This document shows, piece by piece, positions 53,498-60,000 of a stretch of DNA of 60,000 nucleotides. Every line of letters starts with the position of its first letter. The stretch's first letter is position 1. The position numbers were made by a program, and so were the translations under genes. Below the pieces are notes generated by a model. It was given only the letters and a program-made list of their open reading frames with translations. It made no database searches and was not told the origin of the DNA. Origin of the DNA: Adiantum capillus-veneris (lineage: Eukaryota > Streptophyta > Polypodiopsida > Polypodiales > Pteridaceae); the NCBI GenBank assembly GCA_014529385.2, contig CM043963.1, forward strand, positions 96,106,912 through 96,166,911. The letters are read 5' to 3'.

Positions 53498-54368
53498 TGT
53501 TAGCGGATCGCCATGACGGACATCTGTAGCATAGCTATCTAGTATTAACATAATGTCAATATGCAAGGAAGTGACTCGAGATGGGTCATGGAGACTCGAT
53601 AAGATTGTCAACTTCAAAGAAGTGAACCTAAAGAACTGTTCATACATCTACAAAGAAAATCAACCACTTCCTAGTCAGAAAATTAGCCTATGTCCAATCT
53701 CACCGCTCTAGGTCATCACGCCTTTTCGGCATTCAAACAAATTTGTAATGCAGCAAAACTTAAGGAGAGGTGTTACAACACCTAAGGAAATAAACCTACC
53801 AAGATTTGCAGTCATCTAGGAAGGTACATAAATCACGATCCATCCCAAAAAATGTATAGAAAACTGAACAGAGCTTAGAAACACTCTTCCAAGGTAAAAA
53901 CATCAAAAAATAACCATTTAAGACTTCAAATCAGTGCATTTAGCTCACACACAGGACGTCACAAACCACAACGAATTGAGAATGATTACTCTTAGATTAA
54001 AGAGCAAGAGACAAGGAACACAATGTCTATGTAAAATCGAATTCTGATTACTAGACAAGGAGAAATTTTGATTACAACTTGTAGCAAAAGTACAACTCTC
54101 AGTCAACGTCCAATAAATTCCAAAGATAATGATAATGTCTCCCTCAAAACTAAGGGTTTTGACTTAAAAATGGGACCCTTTCCCGCGGCCATTAGCCACT
54201 TACAAGGCTTGTAGGTTCTGAGTGGGTAATAGAGAATGATAGACTATATTACAATTTGAGAATTATCAAAAGCAGAATTACATGGCTTCTTTTGAAAAAA
54301 TGATTGAATACAACAAAGTTTGGCATGTATCCATCTTTTAGGTGATAGTCCTTTGTATCCACCGAACA
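53498..54368 (-). mobile_element. LTR of family A, copy A5 (~871 bp)
   Basis: Minus-strand end GCTAACA is firm (primer site follows). The start TGTTCGGTGG at 54,368 is chosen by length and the TG; no clear purine tract precedes it, so the outer end is uncertain. Matches A1 over its full visible length. Confidence 0.8.
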
Positions 54369-56880
54369 CTAGTGCATTCTATATAGGTGAAGTTGAAATT
54401 AATTGAAGTCTTGGTCTTTGAATTTTTTGGTTATCGCTATGGTATGCAATAAAGTTATAGCAGGCACGTTGTTCTTAGCAGGTGAAGTTCCAATCCTCAC
54501 CATCTCCAAATCCATTAGTTATGGCCATTGTCACCTCATTATGGTCCCCTTTGATTTTTTTGTTAAGGTCATTATGCCTTGATTTGCTTGTCATGATCAT
54601 AATTGTTATGGTCATTGGTTTTCAAATTCTTTAGTTGAAGTCTTAGTGCTCGAAGCTACTAGTATGGCTATGGTGTGTGAAGTTTGTGTCTTTAAATGTG
54701 TGTATTCTCAAAAGGTAGAGTTGCAATAGTCACTCTCCAGATTTGATGGTTATAATCATTACGGCAAGAATGGTGGTCGGCTTGTCATTGGCTATGGTCA
54801 CCATGTCTTGACCGTAGTCACTAGTTATGATACTCATGGTGGACTCTAATTTTTTTAAGGCTATTGTCGCTCACATAACCTCGGCTTCTCGCTCTCACTT
54901 TGAGTACTTGATCTTGGAAAGAAATCTTATAGTGGATTGATTTGCAACAAAAATGAAGACAAGATGTTTTAACATTGTAGGAACAGAAATATTGGATAGA
55001 CAAAAAAGGATATAAAAGAAAATCATATTGTCTTTCCTAATGTGATTGTCTTGTCCTTCATAGTGTTTGTGCTAAATATTAACAAAACCATGATGTTTTC
55101 AATGGCACAAGTTTTTTATGGTATTATTTTTTGCTTGAGACATAAGAAGCTGAACTGTGCAAATCACTACTAGCAATGACAAAAAAAATGGTGATGAATT
55201 TGAGCTCTAATAAATTCCATCCCTTGTTGTTGTAGTTGAAATTTCTTATTGCTAGACTCAATGCATGTCCTCTATCTGATGATAGCGATCATATCATAAA
55301 AGCTACAAAAATTGATTCAAAAATCGATGCAATAATGGTTGTCAACCTCCAAATCCATCTTTTCTACTTCAACCTTGAACACAAAATTATTCATTTTCCC
55401 CATAGTTTGGTATGTAAGAAATACAAGGGAGCCCAAAAAAACGGCAAGACAAAAGCTAATGCCAACCAACAAGACTAGCTAGCAATGGCCATTTAAGACA
55501 ATAAGCATTGCTTGCATTCACAAAGTCCAAAGGCCGTTCATCCAAAAACCTCCAAGTCAAAGTAGTGATAATACAAACATGCATTTATGAAGAGCCACTT
55601 AACAATCTTGGCTTAGCGTAAGTTAATGCATGTACTTGTTATCAAAGAGCAATATTTTTGAAGAACAAAGAGTGGTAGAAGCCTCTCATGTAGCGAGAGA
55701 CATTTGTTGTTGGGATGCAAGGACCACATCAATTATTGAGCCCTCCACAAATCAAATAGTAAACCTCATCTCCTCCTTTCAAGTGTACCATATACATAGC
55801 CCATAACTTGCCCTCTCTGAATGATATCATTGAAAATATAATGTGTCATTTAGAAGAGGAGTCTCTGAATCAACTAGGGCATGCTTAAGGGTCAAGGGCA
55901 AGAGAGCATGGCATGTATGGAATGAGTGGATTTCTCTTAGGTTAAGAAAAATACTTTTGCTACAACAATGGAGGAAAAACACTCTAGGTTTCTTTTTGAA
56001 GTGGACTCGTCTCCTTCCTTGCTGATGTTTTGGCATCTTAGAGCGGCATCAGTTAAGGTCTTTGGAGGGACAACAAAGACCAGCCCAACATCATTCCCAC
56101 ATCCATTGGCTTTTTGTGCCACAACATGACCAAGCCAAGTTTGTGTCACATGTGCTTGGACCTATCTAATTGAGCCTATTGCTAGCAAGTCAATGTGCTC
56201 TGGGACAATCAAAGTGCAGAGGCAATCCCTTGAGTTTCATATCTAATTAAAGAGGATTGGTTTTAGGTTACTATCACACTTCCCCAATTGTTTTTCAAAT
56301 ATGCATAAAAGCCCTTTCAAGTCTGAGATGCGTCTAAGAATCTAGTTATCAATATTGGCTACACTTCCCTTGACCATGGTGGATAGCTGGCTCGACATCT
56401 CTTGGTCCCCCATCTTTCCATCTTGCTTTCATTGGCCTCCTAAACCACATGGCTGAGAGCTGTATGCTATAAAGAATTGAGAACATACATAAAAGTTGAG
56501 GAATGTTTTTTTCAACTCTTAGTTGGATTTGGTATTGATGCTTGCATTTTGGACGGTCAATAGGAAAATCACAATAGCTAGATTGTCACATGATACCACT
56601 GCAAAGAAAATGACATCTAGCAAAGTTTTTTCCTCTATCACTTGAAGGCTGGCAGGATCAACCTCCAACTTTGAGAATTTCATCACCATTTGCTAATGTG
56701 GATGTGTGTTGATTTCCTGCCCCAACTCGACTAACATGCCCCGAATCAGTTGCCACATGTTTGAACACAAAAACCTTAGGAGTTGGCATATACAACAACA
56801 TACGATACTAGTTGCAAAGTGAAAAATCATTAGACCCTTACAAATCTCTTGTTTTTGCTTAAAGAACTCAAGCAACATTC
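54369..56880. other. No recognisable gene
   Basis: 54,420-54,850 is built of loose repeats of 'ttatggtcat'. Small ORFs at 54,821-55,003, 55,236-55,478 and 55,827-56,149 show no domain. The rest is AT-rich with stops in all frames. Confidence 0.4.
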
Positions 56881-57748
56881 CTTCGATGTCTACGCCGTCG
56901 GGGGATAAGTATGCGAAAGGTGAGCCGGGAAGGCACCGGGCCCCTGGCTGTGAGAGGTGCGAGGAAAAGAGGTGCAACAGACACAATTAGCACAAATAGA
57001 GCAGACAAACAGTACGCTTTATACCAAAGAACCAACAATATCCATGATTAATCAATCGTTAATGGAGATTTTTTATCATCTTCACAAAGGTTAACCTGTC
57101 ACAATCTAGGTGTTAAACAAGACGATTAGTAGGAACTGACTTGGACTGACTTCTGCCTTCAATTTCAATGGCCTTGGTTGGTCTGATTCGATTTAAGGAT
57201 GCTAGTTTATTCCAGATTAAACGGCTTGGGTGGCTTAGATAGCTTAGGTTTGGCTTAATGAGATTAAGGTTTAAGCTTGTATTAAGCGTTTAGAGATTAG
57301 GCCTACCGGAGAGAAGAGGTTGAATCCCCAAAGAAGAGAGCTTTGGCTTGGCTTAAGGAGATAGATATTAGTCTTAGCTTAATTAAAGGCGAGATTAGGC
57401 TATGAGTTATGAGCTTGAGATGGGTTTGAAAGCTTGGCTTGTCAAGCTTATGGAGCTTAGCATGGTTATGGATAAAGAAATTGATGAAAGAGCTTAGGAT
57501 TATGAGGTTTTGAAGTAAATCCCGGCTAATGATTGCTTAAGCTTGACTAACGAGGACGTGGTTAGGCTAAGAGAGCTTTAAAATTGCTAATGAGTTTTTG
57601 AAGCTTTGGCTTGGCTTCCCTCTGAAGAGAGAGCGCTCCCCAAATGAATGAGGTGAGCCCCAAAAAAATCATACGAGTCTTCCAAGGAGAGCCCCCCCTT
57701 TTCTTTTATACCCTTGCATGAGCTTTTCTTGCTAAAAGGGGCCTAGGC
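56881..57748. other. No recognisable gene; repetitive 'ggcttaagg' wording
   Basis: 56,890-56,960 is GC-richer than its surroundings. 57,170-57,640 repeats short words such as 'ttggcttaaggag' and 'gagcttaggat' without a fixed period. Possibly part of an LTR or leader whose partner is outside the window. Confidence 0.3.
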
Positions 57749-57774
57749 ACCCATTAGCGATGTCGCTAATGGGT
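57749..57774. repeat. Perfect 12-bp inverted repeat
   Basis: ACCCATTAGCGA, two bases (TG), TCGCTAATGGGT. It would form a 12-bp hairpin with a 2-nt spacer (so at least one pair opens). No T run follows. Confidence 0.8.
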
Positions 57775-58079
57775 ACCCCCCCTAGTGACGTGGTAGGCGA
57801 TCCTAAGTTGCTCAAAAACCAGCACTGCTGGTGCGGAACACGAGCGCGAGGGTAATTCCTGCAATATCCGCTTCTGTGGCAAGGGCAGCTAAGCGCCGTA
57901 TAGGCGAGTGTGAGCGTAAACTCCATTGCTTGCCCTGTCGTTCGGCTCAGCTCACCATGCCCTCTTTCCCTTCACACACAACGTCCCGTTTTTATTAAAA
58001 ACGGCGGGCGGCCTTGGTTGGCTTGGGCGGGCATTAAATTAAGCCCTTGGGCGGACGGTCTTAAAGGGCGGCCAACCTT

Positions 58080-58333
58080 TGGCTTTGCAAGGCACCATTT
58101 TGGTACACATTTCGATCGAGCATGGCATCACATTCAAGCATACATGCCGGACATGCAATGTTTTGCAACAAGTAAAAGGCTCCATGTTCAGTACACATGT
58201 GGGCCAAGGCAATGCCAAGCAAAACATCTCACTTAAGCAGTCCCTGCCAACAATCTCATCATGAATGTGCTTTCCTTTATCAATGGCTTCAATCACACTG
58301 CAAGCTTCCAAAATACCCATATACGCCACTCTG
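58080..58333 (-). pseudogene. Fragment of a PLS-type PPR protein gene
   Basis: The minus frame reads YMGILEACSVIEAIDKGKHI and HDEIVGRD, the L-type PPR motif seen in plant organelle RNA-editing factors (usually ILKAC..L..GKQIH..I). A shift into another frame gives ALAHMCTEHGAFYLLQNIA, matching the next motif (usually ALVDMYAKCG). PPR proteins bind organelle RNA. Only about one and a half repeats remain and the frame is broken, with no start or C-terminal domain. The GAIDKGK-like wording is, as far as I recall, common in ferns, which is a hint about the organism only. Confidence 0.6.
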
Positions 58334-59030
58334 ATACAAAATTGGGCAAGGCATTGGTAAGCATAACACCTTCCCCCTAGCAGCCCCGTTGAGGAACCTC
58401 ATCATGAAATTTTTTTCTTCTACTACGTTCCAAACCCTGATTACTGCTCAAAATTCCAAAATGGCACACCGATCGAGTGGACTGGACTGGTACAGAACCG
58501 GCCCCGATGAATCTTTGTCGACCAATATCTTGGCGACCGGGACTCCGATCACTAATCTGAAAAGACCGATGTGCTCCACAAAGTGAGCACTTCAACCCAA
58601 TGCATTCATTTCATTTTTTTCGTCTCAGCTATAGTTGCCCAATCTGGCACAGATCTGCAATCAACTCTAACTTCAAGCTGACATAACTTCTTATCTGTAG
58701 CTTCGATTGACGAGCCCTAAAGACAGGCACGTAGAGACCTTCAAGTACTTCAACTCTAATTAATCAAATCCCAACTATGACCACTTCAAGAATACTCACT
58801 CTTTAGCATTACCAAGACATCCTTTGGTCCTTAGAGTCCCATCTGGTACACTTTTAGCTTAAAAATTGGCTTGTTAGCAAGCCCTTATAACTGCTGAATA
58901 ATTATGTAGGATTCAAATACACCTGATTGGCATTCCTTTGCTCATTTTCTTGTCATGGAAGTGGAGCGGCACGACATCCACCCCCTCTGAACCTGCACAG
59001 CTTCCGATCTGTGCCAATTGCACTTAATTA
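58334..59030. other. No recognisable gene
   Basis: Between the PPR fragment and the Ty3 element. A minus ORF at 58,377-58,595 might be further PPR decay (near 58,380) but no motif is clear. Confidence 0.35.
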
Positions 59031-59278
59031 GCTTCATTAAAATCATCATCAGACATATCATCTGATGTATACATAACATGATCCTCTAGAAACGGATTTG
59101 AATGGGAATCTTCCACAACAATCTTGCCTTCTCGCTTCTTGATTATTTTAATCAGCTTCATTAAAATCATCATCAGACATATCATCTGATGTATACATAA
59201 CATGATCCTCTGGAGACGGATTTGAATGGGAATGTTCCACAACAATCTTGCCTTCTCGCTTCTTGAACAGCTTGATCC
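59031..59278 (-). repeat. 124-bp tandem duplication at the end of a Ty3 pol
   Basis: 'gcttcattaaaatcatcatc' occurs at 59,031 and 59,155. Each unit encodes EDHVMYTSDDMSDDDFNEA on the minus strand, an acidic tail. The units differ at few bases (for example aaacgg/agacgg). 124 is not a multiple of three, so the second unit is read in another frame. Confidence 0.9.
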
Positions 59279-60000
59279 TTTTCCCTACAATAGGCACCTT
59301 GAGCATAGTGTCGTCTAGTTCACATAACTGATATGTCGCATTATCAAAAACATGTTGCAGCACATATGGTCCAAACCACCATTTAACCATTTTCTGCACA
59401 GCAGAGTATTAGTTCTCCAAGCTACTGTCATAGAAAAGTACCCAGTCACCATCTTTGATAGCATGTGGTCGTAGTCTGTGCTTTCCATCAAATGCCGCCT
59501 TATTCTTCAATCTTGCCTCCTTAAGCTTCTCTTTATCCTGTTCAATATCCTCTTGACGCCTCTCAAGCAGGAGAATACATAGAGCAAGCAAGTCTTCAGT
59601 AGACATACCTTCTTCCCATGGCATTATGGTCCAAGTCGTAACTGCTTCCTCTATAGGCATAATGGGTTTTTTCCCATGCATCAATTCAGATGGCATAAAT
59701 CCTATAATTGAACTGTGTAGTGCGATCAGCGCATAAAGCAAATGGCAAGAGTTTAGGCCAATCACCAATATGTCCTTCACACGCCTTCACTAAAGATTTA
59801 ACAACAGGCGGATGTCCTCCTTCACTTTTTTCGTTACCTTTTGGATTATATGATGTAGTGAGAGCGAGTTTAATGCCCCTATGAGCAAAAAACTCTTGAG
59901 CTTCATCTGCATCCAGCTCTCCTCTATCTGCAGTAATTCTACCAACACATCCATACCTAGAGATAACATCTTCAAGCAAGAACTTGCATACTGAATTGGT
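59260..60000 (-). pseudogene. Ty3 integrase C-terminal half (element at window end)
   Basis: From the window end down: SRYGCVGRITADRGELDAD (second catalytic Asp), ALTTSYNPKGNEKSEGGHP (catalytic Glu), VKACEGHIGDWPKLLPFAL, then after a frame change IGFMPSELMHGKKPIMPIE, LERRQEDIEQDKEKLKEAR and HRLRPHAIKDGDWVLFYDS, stop, KWWFGPYVLQHVFDNATYQ and LCELDDTMLKVPIVGKRIK. Integrase core plus C-terminal domain in Ty3 order. The RYGC/ADRGELDADEA wording is unlike the other elements here, so it is a separate lineage. At least one frameshift (about 59,700) and one stop (59,405). It continues beyond the window. Confidence 0.85.

Overview
This is a repeat-dominated piece of a land-plant nuclear genome. The base composition is AT-rich and there is no operon-like layout. 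Nearly all recognisable coding sequence is decayed LTR retrotransposon. A short fragment resembles a plant organelle PPR protein (PLS type). Its wording, the dense nesting of Ty3/gypsy and Ty1/copia elements and the lack of intact host genes suggest a large genome such as that of a fern or lycophyte. The exact group is an inference of low confidence.

Layout, left to right. 1-600 is the end of an LTR (family A) followed by a tRNA-Asp-type primer site and a leader with a ~280-bp array cored by a palindrome. 2.4-4.0 kb is a broken gene of a family I cannot name. 4.2-11.7 kb holds family B, a chromodomain-type Ty3 element: an LTR fragment on +, then on the minus strand gag start, a full 1.8-kb LTR, and gag-pol. 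11.7-17.6 kb has microsatellites and scattered minus-strand coding-like fragments. 17.8-21.1 kb is a gag-only copia-like element with two LTRs. 21.1-25.1 kb has a G40/GA tract, a tandem duplication, a degraded histone H3-like gene, an E/P-rich repeat remnant, an 86-bp array and a coiled-coil remnant. 27.0-30.06 kb is a Ty3 gag, a family A LTR and a basic ORF with Trp-Pro-Lys-type motifs. 30.07-33.3 kb is a second family B element carrying a MITE and a long CT tract. 33.3-38.5 kb is a minus-strand Tat/Athila-like element (family E). 38.5-40.0 kb is a truncated copia (D2). 40.6-42.6 kb is a gypsy gag-protease. 42.6-54.4 kb is a minus-strand chain of family A LTRs and internals, interrupted by a copia element (D1, 43,519-47,750) with a 5-bp target duplication. 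58.0-58.3 kb is the PPR fragment and 59.0-60.0 kb is the integrase end of another Ty3 element.

The genes do not form a pathway. What links them is nesting order. D1 entered the 3' end of a family A element; a second copy of that element at 50.6 kb lacks D1 and serves as its empty site. Family E cut into family B, and a 413-bp TIR element cut into family E pol. Several retroelement active sites are visibly lost: B1 lacks a YxDD box, E has Asp-Arg-Gly protease and Gln for the integrase Glu, the A5 RT reads YMND, and the D1 protease reads Tyr-Ser-Gly.

Most notable for follow-up: the palindrome-cored leader arrays in both family A copies; the H3-like pseudogene with a duplicated N-terminal tail; the unknown CLYC-containing gene; the Trp-Pro-Lys motif ORF; and a match to the 5' end of tRNA-Asp inside an element that appears to use tRNA-Asp as primer. 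All comparisons were made by eye, so boundaries are approximate unless marked by TG..CA, primer site or target duplication.
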